From contig NZ_BHVV01000006.1 of assembly GCF_003865015.1 (NCBI RefSeq), positions 62,001-126,000 on the forward strand: 64,000 nucleotides of DNA, in the 5' to 3' direction. The DNA comes from Sulfurisoma sediminicola. Its GTDB lineage: Bacteria > Pseudomonadota > Gammaproteobacteria > Burkholderiales > Rhodocyclaceae. The notes beneath the pieces were generated by a model, which worked only from the letters and a program-made list of their open reading frames with translations, did not search any database and had not been told where the DNA came from. A program made the translations under genes and the position numbers. Shown in pieces: positions 35,023-46,138 of this stretch (positions are counted from its first letter, which is position 1; every line of letters begins with the position of its first letter).

Positions 35023-35499
35023 CTATGCACCTTTCCTGAGAAAGACTGTTCTAATCAGATCACTCTCGCTTTGGTCCGCAGGGCAACTTTTTGAGGTCGG
35101 ATGGGCAAAGGCGATGAAGTCTCCACCAGACCGCCCATACGAAATGGCCTCCCCCATCAGTCTGCTGTTAGAACGTCGATAGATTCGGATGGAGAACCTA
35201 CGCAGTTCCCCTTCCCCTTTGAATGCGTCGCCTTTCTTCAGATCAGAAATGTCCATGATGTACCGGTATTCGGGGCCGAGGCGCTCGTCGTTTTTTCGCC
35301 CTCTCCATCCAGGAAATGGATCACCCCACTGATCAAACATGTCCGGTGGCAAAACTACCGTTTCGTAGACTTTGACGCCGCCATCCTTCTTACACAGCTC
35401 TTCCATTCGACGGTCGAGTGCAAATTTTTCACAGCCTGCAAGGAAAACACTGATGACTATGAGGTAGAGAATCGGCAGACGGCGCGGCAATAGATGCAT
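35023..35499 (-). CDS. cassette-encoded lipoprotein, hypothetical
   Basis: This 158-residue lipoprotein has signal LYLIVISVFLAGC with the lipobox Cys at about residue 23. The mature part contains charged and aromatic segments (GDPFPGWRGRKNDERLGPEYRYIMDISDLKKGD) but no recognised domain. It is the first gene of the array after the half-site at 35502-35508, and its attC follows at 35016-34945. Confidence 0.8.
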   Translation of the reverse strand: MHLLPRRLPILYLIVISVFLAGCEKFALDRRMEELCKKDGGVKVYETVVLPPDMFDQWGDPFPGWRGRKNDERLGPEYRYIMDISDLKKGDAFKGEGELRRFSIRIYRRSNSRLMGEAISYGRSGGDFIAFAHPTSKSCPADQSESDLIRTVFLRKGA

Positions 35500-35501
35500 A
35501 T

Positions 35502-35508
35502 GCCTAAC
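35502..35508 (-). repeat. cassette start half-site (GTTAGGC box)
   Basis: Read on the minus strand this is GTTAGGC, the recombination box that begins a cassette, directly upstream of the lipoprotein start. No matching GCCTAAC partner with an attC-like interior is visible to its right, and no integron integrase gene lies there. It is thus either a remnant of attI or of a truncated attC at the array's upstream end. Confidence 0.55.
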
Positions 35509-35628
35509 GTGATGTAGACGTCATCAAAGAATTCCAAATATGGAAATACACATCCATATGTGGGAATTGGTTGCCATAGGTGGCCATGGGGAAATGTCGA
35601 TATCTGGTCATGCGGCAAATCTCCATAT

Positions 35629-35994
35629 CTAGGTGTTTTCGACGACTCGATCTTCAAGACGGAGTTGTTTGATCGCGCGAACGGGGGCGCGCCAGAGGTG
35701 GCGCGCGCTGTCCCAGGCGCCGCCGGCCTGCCTGATGGCGCGGCGCAGTTCGGTTTCGTCGTAGGCGATTCGCAGCCAGGCTTCCCTGGGCTTTGCCGGG
35801 CGTTCGTCAACCACGAGTTCGACCGTGGTCAGGCGCCGGCGTGTGCCGTCCGGTGTCCGGATCTCCCGGTAGCGCACGCAGACCAATGCCGCGCCGTAGC
35901 GCTCCAACAGGCGTCGGGTGCCTGCGGTGCCGGGGGAAAGCTTCTTGATGACGGCGCCCGTAGTCGCGGGGGGCGGTGGTGGCGATGGGGGCAT
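35629..35994 (-). CDS. hypothetical protein (betaproteobacterial accessory family)
   Basis: This 121-residue protein starts with a Pro-rich segment, then VIKKLSPGTAGTRRLLERYGAALVCVRYR, TVELVVDERPAK, then WLRIAYDETELRRAIRQAGGAWDSARHLWRAPVRAIKQLRLEDRVV. Similar short proteins are frequent near transposons and other accessory DNA in betaproteobacteria (from memory). The role is unknown. ATG 35994 is chosen; the frame is open further upstream. Confidence 0.65.
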   Translation of the reverse strand: MPPSPPPPPATTGAVIKKLSPGTAGTRRLLERYGAALVCVRYREIRTPDGTRRRLTTVELVVDERPAKPREAWLRIAYDETELRRAIRQAGGAWDSARHLWRAPVRAIKQLRLEDRVVENT

Positions 35995-36071
35995 GGCCGT
36001 GCTGTCCGATGTCCAATGACGAAAGCTTACCCAACTTTCATGACAGCGGCAACGGCCGCGTGCTGCGCGAT

Positions 36072-37949
36072 TCAGGCGGCCTTGACGGTGATCGGTATGG
36101 CGCGGTGCTTCTTCAGCTTGCCGATCACGTGCATCTCGCACTTCTTGCAGTCGAAGCGCAGGGTGAGCTTTTCCTTGCCGTTGATCAGCGTCATCGGGTC
36201 GGGGCGGATGCCCTTCACTTCCTTGGGGCAGAGGTTGTAGCTGTATCGCAGGCAGTGCTTGGTGATCATCAACGACACCGCGCCCTTTTCCTGGTTGGCC
36301 TCGTAGGCGTCCTCGATCACGCGCACGCCGTGCCGGGCGTAGAACGCGCGGGCCTTGGTGTTGAGGACGTTGCCGAGGTAGCTGAGTTCGGCCTCGGGAA
36401 AAGTCGGCGTCGGCGATACGGCGATGGTGCGCACGGGCCGGCGGTAGGCGGCGATCCGTGCGGTTTCGAGCGCGGCGACGGCGTCGCGGCGCAGGGCGTT
36501 GATGGCGGAGGCGGGCAGGAAGCGGGGCTGCGCCAGCGCCAGCTCGATTTCGCCGGTGGCGTAGATGGTGTTGCCGAGCTTGCCCAGGCTTTCGCGCAGC
36601 GTGGCCAGCGCGCGCCCGGCGTCCTTGGCTGGTTCCTTGGCGTGGGGCAGGGTGGCGGTGGCGGCGATGCCGTCCTCGTCGGTCAGCGTCAGGGCGAAGC
36701 CGTCGGCGGTCTCGGCGAATTCCATGCGCACGCCGATGCGGCGCTCGGCGGATTTCTTCTCGAGCGCGCGCTCGAATTCCTGGTCGCGGTTGCGGTAGAG
36801 CGTCTTGCCGACGGCCAGTTCCTCGGGCATCGCGTTGGGGTAGAGGCGCTTGCCCTCGGCGCGGTTGATACGCATGCCGACCAGCTCTTCGTGGTCGTCG
36901 AAGAAGCTCACGCCGTCGCCGTTGGCGAGCTGTGTCGTGGCCTCGATGTCGCACCAGTCCGGGCCGACGGCGGTGACGGTGCCGATTTCCTCGCCGGCGA
37001 ACTTGGGCGTGTCGAAGGCGCCGATGTCGGCCTTGCGCTCGTTGACGAAGTAGTCGGTGGCGCCGCGGTTGAAGGTCTTCTCGGGCCGCGGCGTGAAGGT
37101 GTAGCTGCAACGGCCGGACGAAGCCCGGGCGTACCGCGCCCGGCTGTCCGGATGCTCGATGATGCCGTCGAGCAGCTGGCGGTAGTGGGCGGTGATGTTC
37201 TTGACGTAGCTGAGGTCCTTGAGCCGGCCCTCGATCTTGAACGAGCGGATGCCGGCGTCGGCCAGGGCGCGCAGGTTGGCGCTCTGGTCGTTGTCTTTCA
37301 TCGACAGCAGGTGCTTCTCGTGGGCGACGATGCGGCCGCTGGGGTCGGTCAGGGTGTAGGGCAGGCGGCAGGCCTGCGAGCATTCGCCGCGGTTGGCGCT
37401 GCGGCCGGTGTGGGCGTGGCTGATGTAGCACTGCCCGCTGAAGGCCACGCACAGCGCGCCGTGGATGAAGAACTCCAGCGTCGCCGTGGTGGCAGCGCCG
37501 ACTTTTCGGATCTCGTCGAGCGAGAGTTCGCGCGCCAGCACGATCTGCGAGAAGCCGACGTCCTCGAGGAACTTCACTTTCTCCGGCGTGCGGTTGTCGG
37601 TCTGGGTGCTGGCGTGGAGCTGGATCGGCGGCAGGTCGAGTTCGAGCAGGCCCATGTCCTGCACGATCAGCGCGTCGGCGCCCGCCTCGTATACCTGCCA
37701 GGCGAGGCGGCGCGCATCCTCGAGTTCGTCGTCCTTGAGGATGGTGTTGATGGCGACGAAGACCTGCGCATGGTAGCGGTGGGCATGGGCGGCGAGGCGC
37801 TCGATGTCGGCCACGGTGTTGCCGGCCGAGGCGCGCGCGCCGAAGGCCGGCCCGCCGATGTAGACGGCGTCGGCGCCGTGGTCGATGGCGGCGATGCCGA
37901 AGGCGGCGCTCTTGGCCGGGGCGAGGAGTTCGAGCCTGTTGTCGCGCAT
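36072..37949 (-). CDS. rlhA: U32-family tRNA/rRNA hydroxylation protein, RlhA-like
   Basis: This 625-residue peptidase-U32-family protein is not a real peptidase: relatives hydroxylate rRNA or tRNA bases (RlhA: C2501 of 23S rRNA). Markers: N-terminal LELLAPAKSAAFGIAAIDHGADAVYIGG, the Cys-containing FFIHGALCVAFSGQCYISH and GECSQACR (iron-sulfur ligands in the family), and C-terminal NLCPKEVKG, FDCKKCEM. Length is close to E. coli RlhA. It starts at ATG 37949, overlapping by one base the stop of a zinc-ribbon gene; the longer frame is an artefact. Confidence 0.88.
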   Translation of the reverse strand: MRDNRLELLAPAKSAAFGIAAIDHGADAVYIGGPAFGARASAGNTVADIERLAAHAHRYHAQVFVAINTILKDDELEDARRLAWQVYEAGADALIVQDMGLLELDLPPIQLHASTQTDNRTPEKVKFLEDVGFSQIVLARELSLDEIRKVGAATTATLEFFIHGALCVAFSGQCYISHAHTGRSANRGECSQACRLPYTLTDPSGRIVAHEKHLLSMKDNDQSANLRALADAGIRSFKIEGRLKDLSYVKNITAHYRQLLDGIIEHPDSRARYARASSGRCSYTFTPRPEKTFNRGATDYFVNERKADIGAFDTPKFAGEEIGTVTAVGPDWCDIEATTQLANGDGVSFFDDHEELVGMRINRAEGKRLYPNAMPEELAVGKTLYRNRDQEFERALEKKSAERRIGVRMEFAETADGFALTLTDEDGIAATATLPHAKEPAKDAGRALATLRESLGKLGNTIYATGEIELALAQPRFLPASAINALRRDAVAALETARIAAYRRPVRTIAVSPTPTFPEAELSYLGNVLNTKARAFYARHGVRVIEDAYEANQEKGAVSLMITKHCLRYSYNLCPKEVKGIRPDPMTLINGKEKLTLRFDCKKCEMHVIGKLKKHRAIPITVKAA

Positions 37950-38662
37950 CAGCGTTTGAACAGGTTCCAGACGATCTCGACGCCCGAAGTCACCAGGTCG
38001 CCGACGGACTCTTCTACGGGGCGGTTGAGCACGTTGGTCGCCTGGCGCTGGCTCTTCTGCTTCTCGGTCGCCAGCACCGCCTCGGCCAGTGCGTTGGGAT
38101 CGAGATGCGTGCGCTTGACCTCGGCCTGGTGATAGGTGGCGAGCGCCTGCTGCACGGCTTCGGGATCGAGGATGGCGATGGGCGCGCGGCAGTGGGTGCA
38201 GGCGGCGTCCTTGCGGATGTCGACCGGCGCGCCGCAGCCGGTGCAGCGCACGGTCTGGATGCGCGCCGCGAGCTCCGCGATTTCGAGCGGGCTCAGTTGC
38301 CGCACGAAGCCCTTCTCGATCATGAACTGGGCGAACACCGTGAAGCGGCCGTGGTTCTGCAGGCAGCGGTGGTAGGTGAATCTGCCGCTCTTGGCGACGT
38401 CGAGGCCGGCCAGCAGTTTCTCGTTGCAGCGCGGGCAGCGCAGCGGCTCGGCCAGCGGCATGCGCAGGTCGTCGCGGTGCTCGTGGATCAGCTTGAACAG
38501 CTCGACGATGCCGCCCGGCGCGATCTGTTCGCTTTCCCACTGGTCGAGCCAGATGCCCTGGCACGAAAAACAGAGGTCGAGCTCGACCGTGCCGAGCAGC
38601 TTGCCGGGCAGGTTCAGTGGCGTCATCGCGGCGCGACAGGAGGGGCAGTGGGTTTCGCTCAT
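37949..38662 (-). CDS. zinc-ribbon (TFIIB-type zinc finger) protein
   Basis: This 237-residue soluble protein carries three or four CxxC pairs: CPSCRAAM and CFSCQGIW at the N-terminus (zf-TFIIB type), CPRCNEKL, and CTGCGAPV...CTHCRAPI. Each pair set should bind zinc. The C-terminal part is helical. Function unknown, maybe nucleic-acid or protein binding. It starts at ATG 38662 (MSETHCPSC) and overlaps the rlhA start by one base, so the two form an operon. Confidence 0.85.
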   Translation of the reverse strand: MSETHCPSCRAAMTPLNLPGKLLGTVELDLCFSCQGIWLDQWESEQIAPGGIVELFKLIHEHRDDLRMPLAEPLRCPRCNEKLLAGLDVAKSGRFTYHRCLQNHGRFTVFAQFMIEKGFVRQLSPLEIAELAARIQTVRCTGCGAPVDIRKDAACTHCRAPIAILDPEAVQQALATYHQAEVKRTHLDPNALAEAVLATEKQKSQRQATNVLNRPVEESVGDLVTSGVEIVWNLFKR

Positions 38663-38751
38663 GGTGGGGCAGGGACAGGGCGGCAATTGTAGTCCAGCGC
38701 CGGTGCTAAGATGATTGCGTCGCCCCGGCGGGACTGCGAATGGAGGTTCAA

Positions 38752-39222
38752 GTGATTGCCCTGAACATCAACGATCGCCGGGTCGAGGTCGATGCCGCGC
38801 CCGACACGCCCCTGCTGTGGGTGTTGCGCGACCACCTCGGCCTGACCGGCACCAAGTACGGCTGCGGCGTGGCGCAGTGCGGCGCCTGCACCGTCCATCT
38901 CAACGGCGCCCCGGCGCGGGCCTGCATGACGCCCGTCTCGGCCGCCGTCGGCCAGAAGATCACCACCATCGAGGGCGCGAAGTCGAAGGCGGCGCGCGCC
39001 GTGATGGCCGCGTGGGAGAAACTCGACGTCGTGCAGTGCGGCTTCTGCCAGCCGGGACAGGTGATGTCGGCCGCCGCGCTGCTGGCAAGCAATCCGAAGC
39101 CGAGCGACGCCGACATCGACGCCGCGCTGGCGGGCAACCTCTGCCGCTGCGGCACCTACCAGCGCATCCGCGCCGCGATCCACGAGGCGGCGAAGACCCT
39201 GTCGGTAGGAGGCAAGTCATGA
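38752..39222 (+). CDS. (2Fe-2S) subunit of a molybdenum hydroxylase (IorA-like)
   Basis: This 156-residue protein has two [2Fe-2S] sites: [15 protein letters not shown], a plant-ferredoxin-like motif, and the C-terminal CGFCQPGQ...[11 protein letters not shown]. It carries electrons from the molybdopterin subunit. I chose GTG 38752 because GGAGG (38742-38746) sits five bases upstream and the protein then starts like relatives ([27 protein letters not shown]); ATG 38740 is an alternative start. First gene of an operon with the large subunit, XdhC and MocA. Confidence 0.93.
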   Translation: MIALNINDRRVEVDAAPDTPLLWVLRDHLGLTGTKYGCGVAQCGACTVHLNGAPARACMTPVSAAVGQKITTIEGAKSKAARAVMAAWEKLDVVQCGFCQPGQVMSAAALLASNPKPSDADIDAALAGNLCRCGTYQRIRAAIHEAAKTLSVGGKS

Positions 39223-41402
39223 CGACGACCATCGAAAATGTCAGCCGTCGCGACTTCCTCAAGGCCGGCGTCGTCGCCGGCGCCGGTCTCACCCTCGGCG
39301 TGTGGTTCGGACCGCACGCCGAGGCTGCCGCGACGTCCGCGGGCGGCGGCATCACCCCCAACGCCTTCGTCCGCATCGGCGCCGACGACAGCGTCACGGT
39401 GATCGTCAAGCACCTCGAGATGGGGCAGGGCACCTACACGGGGCTGCCGACGCTGGTGGCCGAGGAGCTCGATGCCGCCTGGTCGCAGATCCGCGTCGAG
39501 GGCGCGCCGGCCGACGCCAGGCGCTACAACAACCTGTTCTGGGGCCCGGCGCAGGGCACCGGCGGCAGCACGGCGATGGGCAACTCCTTCGAGCAGATGC
39601 GCCGCGCCGGCGCGGCGGCGCGGGCGATGCTGGTCGCGGCGGCGGCGAAGGAATGGCAGGTGCCGGCCGCGAGCATCCGGGTGGCGCAGGGCGTGGTCTC
39701 GCACGCCTCGGGCCGGAAGGCGACGTTCGGCCAGCTCGCGGCCAGGGCCGCGGAGCAGGAAGTGCCGGCCGAGGTGAAGCTCAAGGAGCCGGCGGAGTTC
39801 ATCTACATCGGCAAGCGCGCGCCGCGCACCGACAGCCGGGCCAAGGTGCGCGGCACGGCCATCTTCACCCAAGACGTGCGCCTGCCCGGCATGCTCACCG
39901 CGGTCGTCGCCCGTCCGCCGCGCTTCGGCGCGAGGGTCAAGTCCTTCGATGCGGCGCGGGCCAAGGCGGTCAAGGGCGTGGTCGAGGTCGTGGCGATTCC
40001 CAACGGCGTGGCCGTGCTGGCCAAGGACTTCTGGTCGGCGAAGAAGGGCCGCGATGCGCTGGCGGTGAGCTGGGACGAGAGCGGGGCCTTCCGCCTCGGC
40101 ACGGCCGAGATCCTCGCGCAGTACCGCGAGCTGGCGAAGCAGCCGGGCGCGGTCGCGGCGGAGCGCGGCGATGTCGCCAAGGCGCTTGCCGGCGCGGCGA
40201 AGGTGATCGAGGCCGACTACGAGTTTCCCTACCTGGCGCACGCGGCGATGGAGCCGCTCAACTGCGTGGTGCGGCTGGCGGACGACGGCTGCGAGGTCTG
40301 GAACGGCGAGCAGCTGCAGACCGTCGACCAGTACGCGCTTGCCGGCCTGCTCGGCCTCAAGCCCGAGCAGGTCAGGCTCAACATGCTCTATGCCGGCGGC
40401 AGCTTCGGCCGCCGCGGCAACCCGAAGTCGGACTACCTGCTCGAGGCCGCGAGCATCGCCAGGGCGCTGACGGGCGGGCCGCATGCCGGCAAGCCGGTCA
40501 AGATGCAATGGACGCGCGAGGACGACATGCGCGCCGGCTTCTACCGCCCGCTGTTCCTGCACCGGCTCAAGGGCGCCGTCGATGCCGATGGCAATCCGCT
40601 GGCCTGGTCGCAGCGCCTCGTCGGCCAGTCCATCGTCGCCGGCACCGCTTTCGAGGGGATGATCAAGAACGGCGTCGATGCCACCTCGGTCGAGGGGGCG
40701 GCCAACCTGCCCTACGCGATCCCGCACTTCCGCGTCGATCTGCATTCGCCGACGCTCGGCGTGCCGGTGCAGTGGTGGCGTTCGGTCGGCTCGACGCACA
40801 CGGCCTTCGCCACCGAGGTCTTCCTCGACGAACTCTGCCACGCGGCGGGCAAGGACCCGGTGGCGTGGCGGCGCGAACTGCTCGCCGCCCACCCGCGCCA
40901 TCGCGGCGTGCTCGACCTCGCCGCCTCGCAGGCGGGTTGGGACAAGCCGCTGGCGCCGGGCAAGGCCGGCGAGAAGCGCGGCCGCGGCATCGCGGTGCAT
41001 GAGTCCTTCCACAGCTACGTCGCCGAGGTCGCCGAGGTCACGGTCAAGGCCGACGGCAGCTTCGGCGTCGATCGCGTGGTCTGCGCCGTCGACTGCGGCA
41101 TCGCGGTGAACCCGGACATCGTGCGGGCGCAGATGGAGGGCGGCATCGTCTTCGGCCTCACCGCGGCGCTCTATGGCGAGGTGACGCTGCGCGAGGGCCA
41201 GGTCGAGCAGTCGAACTTCACCGACTATCCGCTGCTGCGCGTGCACGAGATGCCGAAGATCGAGGTGCACATCGTGGCCTCGAACGAGAAGCCGACCGGC
41301 GTCGGCGAGCCGGGGACGCCGGTGATCGCGCCGGCCGTGGCCAACGCGCTGTTCGCGGCGACCGGCAAGCGCCTGCGCAGCCTGCCGCTGCGGCTCTCGT
41401 AG
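39219..41402 (+). CDS. molybdopterin-binding subunit of isoquinoline 1-oxidoreductase type
   Basis: This 727-residue xanthine-oxidase-family large subunit, IorB-like, hydroxylates N-heterocycles or aldehydes using water. It begins with a Tat signal ([11 protein letters not shown]), implying export to the periplasm together with its small subunit. Mo-cofactor segments such as [16 protein letters not shown] and [18 protein letters not shown] (active-site Glu region) are present. ATG 39219 overlaps the stop of the [2Fe-2S] gene (ATGA). The true substrate cannot be told from sequence. Confidence 0.92.
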   Translation: MTTTIENVSRRDFLKAGVVAGAGLTLGVWFGPHAEAAATSAGGGITPNAFVRIGADDSVTVIVKHLEMGQGTYTGLPTLVAEELDAAWSQIRVEGAPADARRYNNLFWGPAQGTGGSTAMGNSFEQMRRAGAAARAMLVAAAAKEWQVPAASIRVAQGVVSHASGRKATFGQLAARAAEQEVPAEVKLKEPAEFIYIGKRAPRTDSRAKVRGTAIFTQDVRLPGMLTAVVARPPRFGARVKSFDAARAKAVKGVVEVVAIPNGVAVLAKDFWSAKKGRDALAVSWDESGAFRLGTAEILAQYRELAKQPGAVAAERGDVAKALAGAAKVIEADYEFPYLAHAAMEPLNCVVRLADDGCEVWNGEQLQTVDQYALAGLLGLKPEQVRLNMLYAGGSFGRRGNPKSDYLLEAASIARALTGGPHAGKPVKMQWTREDDMRAGFYRPLFLHRLKGAVDADGNPLAWSQRLVGQSIVAGTAFEGMIKNGVDATSVEGAANLPYAIPHFRVDLHSPTLGVPVQWWRSVGSTHTAFATEVFLDELCHAAGKDPVAWRRELLAAHPRHRGVLDLAASQAGWDKPLAPGKAGEKRGRGIAVHESFHSYVAEVAEVTVKADGSFGVDRVVCAVDCGIAVNPDIVRAQMEGGIVFGLTAALYGEVTLREGQVEQSNFTDYPLLRVHEMPKIEVHIVASNEKPTGVGEPGTPVIAPAVANALFAATGKRLRSLPLRLS

Positions 41403-41403
41403 C

Positions 41404-42462
41404 GTGGATAGCGCCGACCGCCTGACGCTCGACACGGTCCTTGGCTGGCTCACCGCCGGGGATCGCGTGATGCTGGCCACGGTCGCCCGTACCTGGGGCT
41501 CGGCGCCGCGCCAGCCCGGCGCCTGGGCGGCGGTGCGCGCCGATGGGGCCGTGGTCGGCTCGGTGTCGGGCGGCTGCATCGAGGCCGACTTGATCGCCCG
41601 GGTGAGGAGCGGCGAGTTGCTGTCCGGCCCGGTACGCGCCCTGCGCTACGGCGAGACGCCGGAGGAGGCCGCGCGCTTCGGCCTGCCCTGCGGCGGCAAG
41701 CTGGAGATCGTGGTCGAGCCGGCGCCGCAGCGTGATGCCCTGGAAGCGCTGCGCCAGCGGCTGGCGGCGCGGCTGCCGAGCCGGCGCGTGCTCGACGTCG
41801 CCTCCGGGCTGAGCACGGTCGAGGCGGCGGCGGCCGACGTCGCGTTCGGCTGGGACGGCGCGCGGCTGCTCGTGCCCCACGGCCCGCGGCTGCGCCTGCT
41901 GATCATCGGCGCGGGGCAGATCTCGCTGCATCTGGCGCACCTGGCGCTGATGCTCGACTACGAGGTGCTGGTCTGCGATCCGCGCGAGGAATATCGAACG
42001 GCCTGGAACGTTGCCGGCGCGCGGCTCGTCGACGGCATGCCCGACGACGCGGTGACGGCGCTGGCGCCCGATGCGCGCACGGCCGTGGTGGCGCTGACCC
42101 ACGACCCCAAGCTCGACGACCTTGCCCTGCTCGAGGCGCTCGCCTCGCCGGCCTTCTACGTCGGCGCGCTCGGCTCCTTCCGCTCGAACCAGCGTCGCCG
42201 CGAGCGGCTGCGCGAGCATTTCGCCGTGGATGCCGCGGCGCTGGCGCGGCTGCGCGGCCCGGTCGGCTTCCGCATCGGCAGCCGCACACCGGCCGAGATC
42301 GCGCTGGCCGTCGCCGCCGAGATGACCGCGGCGAAGAACGGCATCGCGCTGGCCCCTGCCGGCACGGCGGAAAAGGTTATGCAAAGCGGTATCCACCCGG
42401 ACGGCGCCGGCGACGCCCCGAAGGAAGTCCCCTTGGGGGACACGGTGCCTTGCGCCGCGTGA
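41404..42462 (+). CDS. XdhC/CoxI-family molybdenum hydroxylase maturation protein
   Basis: This 352-residue cytoplasmic protein inserts or sulfurates the Mo cofactor of xanthine-dehydrogenase-like enzymes. XdhC-CoxI motif VVGSVSGGCIEADL is near the N-terminus, and a Rossmann NAD-binding-like part LLIIGAGQISLHLAHLA (about 164-180) follows, then GALGSFRSNQRR. The start is GTG 41404, one base after the large subunit stop. The C-terminal tail past residue 325 is variable. Confidence 0.9.
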   Translation: MDSADRLTLDTVLGWLTAGDRVMLATVARTWGSAPRQPGAWAAVRADGAVVGSVSGGCIEADLIARVRSGELLSGPVRALRYGETPEEAARFGLPCGGKLEIVVEPAPQRDALEALRQRLAARLPSRRVLDVASGLSTVEAAAADVAFGWDGARLLVPHGPRLRLLIIGAGQISLHLAHLALMLDYEVLVCDPREEYRTAWNVAGARLVDGMPDDAVTALAPDARTAVVALTHDPKLDDLALLEALASPAFYVGALGSFRSNQRRRERLREHFAVDAAALARLRGPVGFRIGSRTPAEIALAVAAEMTAAKNGIALAPAGTAEKVMQSGIHPDGAGDAPKEVPLGDTVPCAA

Positions 42463-43052
42463 CGGCGCCCGTCGGCATCCTGCTCGCTGCCGGGCGCGGC
42501 ACGCGCTTCGGCGGCCACAAGCTGCTGCACCCGCTGCCCGACGGCACGCCGCTCGGCGTCGCCAGCGCGCGGGCGCTGTGCGCGGCGCTCGATCGTGTGG
42601 TCGCGGTGGTGCGGGCCGACGATGCGGAACTCGCGGCCGCACTGCGGGCGGCCGGATGCGAGACCGTCGTCTGTTCGCGCGCGGAGGAGGGGATGGGCGC
42701 GAGCCTCGCCTGCGGCGTCGATGCCACGTCTGATGCTGCCGGCTGGGTGATCGCCCTGGCCGACATGCCCTTCATCCAGCCGGCGACCATAGCTGCCGTG
42801 ACGGCGGCGCTGGCGCAGGGCGCTTCCATCGCCGCGCCCGTGCTGGACGGCGGGCGGCGCGGCCACCCCGTGGGTTTCGCCGCGAGTTGGTGCGAAGCGC
42901 TCCGCGCCCTCTCCGGCGACCGCGGCGCTCGCGAGTTGCTGCATGGGCACCGCGACGAACTCAGGCTGGTCCCGACGGTCGATCCGGGCTGCGTCGCGGA
43001 CGTCGACAGCCCCGGAGACCTGGCCGGCGCCTGCGCACGTTCATCGCCTTAG
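42459..43052 (+). CDS. MobA/MocA-like nucleotidyltransferase
   Basis: This 197-residue nucleotidyltransferase has the N-terminal loop GILLAAGRGTRFGGHK and ADMPF metal-site motif. MocA-type enzymes add CMP to the Mo cofactor (making MCD), fitting its place after the molybdenum hydroxylase genes and XdhC. GTG 42459 overlaps the TGA of the upstream gene (GTGA); TTG 42450 is less likely. Confidence 0.88.
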   Translation: MTAPVGILLAAGRGTRFGGHKLLHPLPDGTPLGVASARALCAALDRVVAVVRADDAELAAALRAAGCETVVCSRAEEGMGASLACGVDATSDAAGWVIALADMPFIQPATIAAVTAALAQGASIAAPVLDGGRRGHPVGFAASWCEALRALSGDRGARELLHGHRDELRLVPTVDPGCVADVDSPGDLAGACARSSP

Positions 43053-43209
43053 GCGGCCCTCGCTTCTGGGCGGCTTGTTGCACGTGCACATCGGAAGTTC
43101 TGCATTCCCGGCGCGGCTCATCTATACAGCATAAGGGCCGGGGGGAACCCGAGCCCGACATGCGGCCGTTTTCGGCCGACGTCAGACCAGAGTCCAAAGG
43201 AGGCAGGCC

Positions 43210-43806
43210 ATGCAACTCTCAGATTTTCCGGACATGATCGTTTCCGAGGCGAGCGGCTGGGGCGAAGTGGATCGTGCGCACCGCCCCTATCGGTGGTATC
43301 TGACGCGGCTGGTGCTGCCGCTTTGCCTGCTGCCGTCGCTGCTCTACGTCTATGCCGAACTGGCCCATCCCGGCGCGGTGCTGCCGCTGACGACACCGGC
43401 GCTGACCGGTGCGCAATTGTTCGGCTCGGGATTGGTGCTCTATATCGCCCAGGTGGCCATGGTCGCCTACATGGCGATGCTGATCCAGCGCACGGCGCTG
43501 GCGCGTGACCACGATCCCGGCTTCGACGGGGCCTATGCCCTCGCGGCCATCGCGCCGCTGCCACTGTGGCTGGGCTCGCTGGCACTGGCCGTACCCAGCC
43601 TGCCTTTCAACATGGCGGTGCTGGTGGTGGCGCTGGGCTCGTCGATCGCGCTGATCCGCCACGGCGTGCGGCCGCTGCTGCATATCGACGACGACCGCAC
43701 GGCACACTTCGTCGCCGACATGGTGACCATGGCCGGGATGGCGGCCTGGATCGTCCTGCTGATGATGTCCGGCCTCGTGCTGAGCATGCTCTTCGGCCTG
43801 CGCTGA
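43210..43806 (+). CDS. Yip1 family (DUF1282) inner-membrane protein
   Basis: This 198-residue membrane protein has about five transmembrane helices. The N-terminal soluble segment (MIVSEASGWGEVDRAHRPYRWYLTRLVLPLCLLPSLLYVY) matches the Yip1/DUF1282 layout of proteobacterial proteins. Function unknown. A strong ribosome site (AAAGGAGG) precedes ATG 43210. Confidence 0.87.
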   Translation: MQLSDFPDMIVSEASGWGEVDRAHRPYRWYLTRLVLPLCLLPSLLYVYAELAHPGAVLPLTTPALTGAQLFGSGLVLYIAQVAMVAYMAMLIQRTALARDHDPGFDGAYALAAIAPLPLWLGSLALAVPSLPFNMAVLVVALGSSIALIRHGVRPLLHIDDDRTAHFVADMVTMAGMAAWIVLLMMSGLVLSMLFGLR

Positions 43807-43857
43807 GCGGTCGGCACACGCCGCGCGACGCGGCGTGTGCGTTCGGCCGAAAGGCGG

Positions 43858-45522
<1,665 letters not shown>

Positions 45523-45525
45523 GAA

Positions 45526-45843
45526 TCAGAATCCAGTGAAGAGGAAATCGAGCGCGGCGAGGATTTCGTCGCGTTGGGGGGAAAGGTTGGCGACGGGTTG
45601 CTTCAGCATGCGGCGCGGCAAGGCAGCGAGATCCTGGGTCAAAACGATCAGCGCCGTCTCGCCAACGCCGACTTTTGGGTTCAGGCGCAGGATGGGCAGT
45701 TGCTCGATGGCTTGCGGCAAGGCGAGCGGCACGACGATGGCCGATGGCAGAGCTCCGAGCAAGTCGCTTTGCACTTCGAGCACATAAGGAATCTCGCCGC
45801 GCGTCTTTGGATCGCGATTGGGATAGACGTCGAGATGTGCCAT
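45526..45843 (-). CDS. ccdB: CcdB-family toxin (DNA gyrase poison)
   Basis: This 105-residue protein starts MAHLDVYPNRDPKTRGEIPYVLEVQSDLL and ends LAALDFLFTGF, matching CcdB, which traps DNA gyrase. The C-terminal residues (Trp-Gly-Ile in F plasmid CcdB) are replaced here by LFTGF, a common chromosomal variant. The start overlaps the antitoxin stop by one base. Confidence 0.93.
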   Translation of the reverse strand: MAHLDVYPNRDPKTRGEIPYVLEVQSDLLGALPSAIVVPLALPQAIEQLPILRLNPKVGVGETALIVLTQDLAALPRRMLKQPVANLSPQRDEILAALDFLFTGF

Positions 45844-46085
45844 CAGTCTTCGCGCATGAATGTGCGGTAGTTGTCGGAAAAGACGCCATGGCGTTCGATG
45901 TGGCGGCCATACGCCGCGATGGCTTCCTTGTTCTGCTCGCGCCATTCGTCCTCGTGGCGTTTCTTGAGCTCGACTTGCAGGGCGGCTTCCAGGGTTTGCG
46001 ACAGGTTAATCTTGTAGGCGCGGGCTTCTTCGAGCAGGTCGGCGCGCACGCTGAGATTGGCGGCTTTCTTGGCGTTGCCAGTCAT
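45843..46085 (-). CDS. ccdA: CcdA-family antitoxin
   Basis: This 80-residue protein has an N-terminal ribbon-helix-helix (KKAANLSVRADLLEEARAYKINLSQTLEAAL) and a C-terminal toxin-binding tail (EWREQNKEAIAAYGRHIERHGVFSDNYRTF), the CcdA pattern. It is encoded in front of ccdB and probably represses the operon. The start at ATG 46085 is preferred to the longer frame from 46142 because GGAGG lies upstream. Confidence 0.93.
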   Translation of the reverse strand: MTGNAKKAANLSVRADLLEEARAYKINLSQTLEAALQVELKKRHEDEWREQNKEAIAAYGRHIERHGVFSDNYRTFMRED

Positions 46086-46138
46086 TGTGACCTCCTTTGT
46101 TCTGTATGCGCATAGATTACGCGCATCATCATTGCGCG

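Noticed and set aside
36072-38564. One 830-codon frame that would fuse the zinc-ribbon region to RlhA
   Set aside because: The N-terminal part is out of frame with the zinc-ribbon protein and reads as Arg/Pro-rich noise; RlhA begins at 37949.
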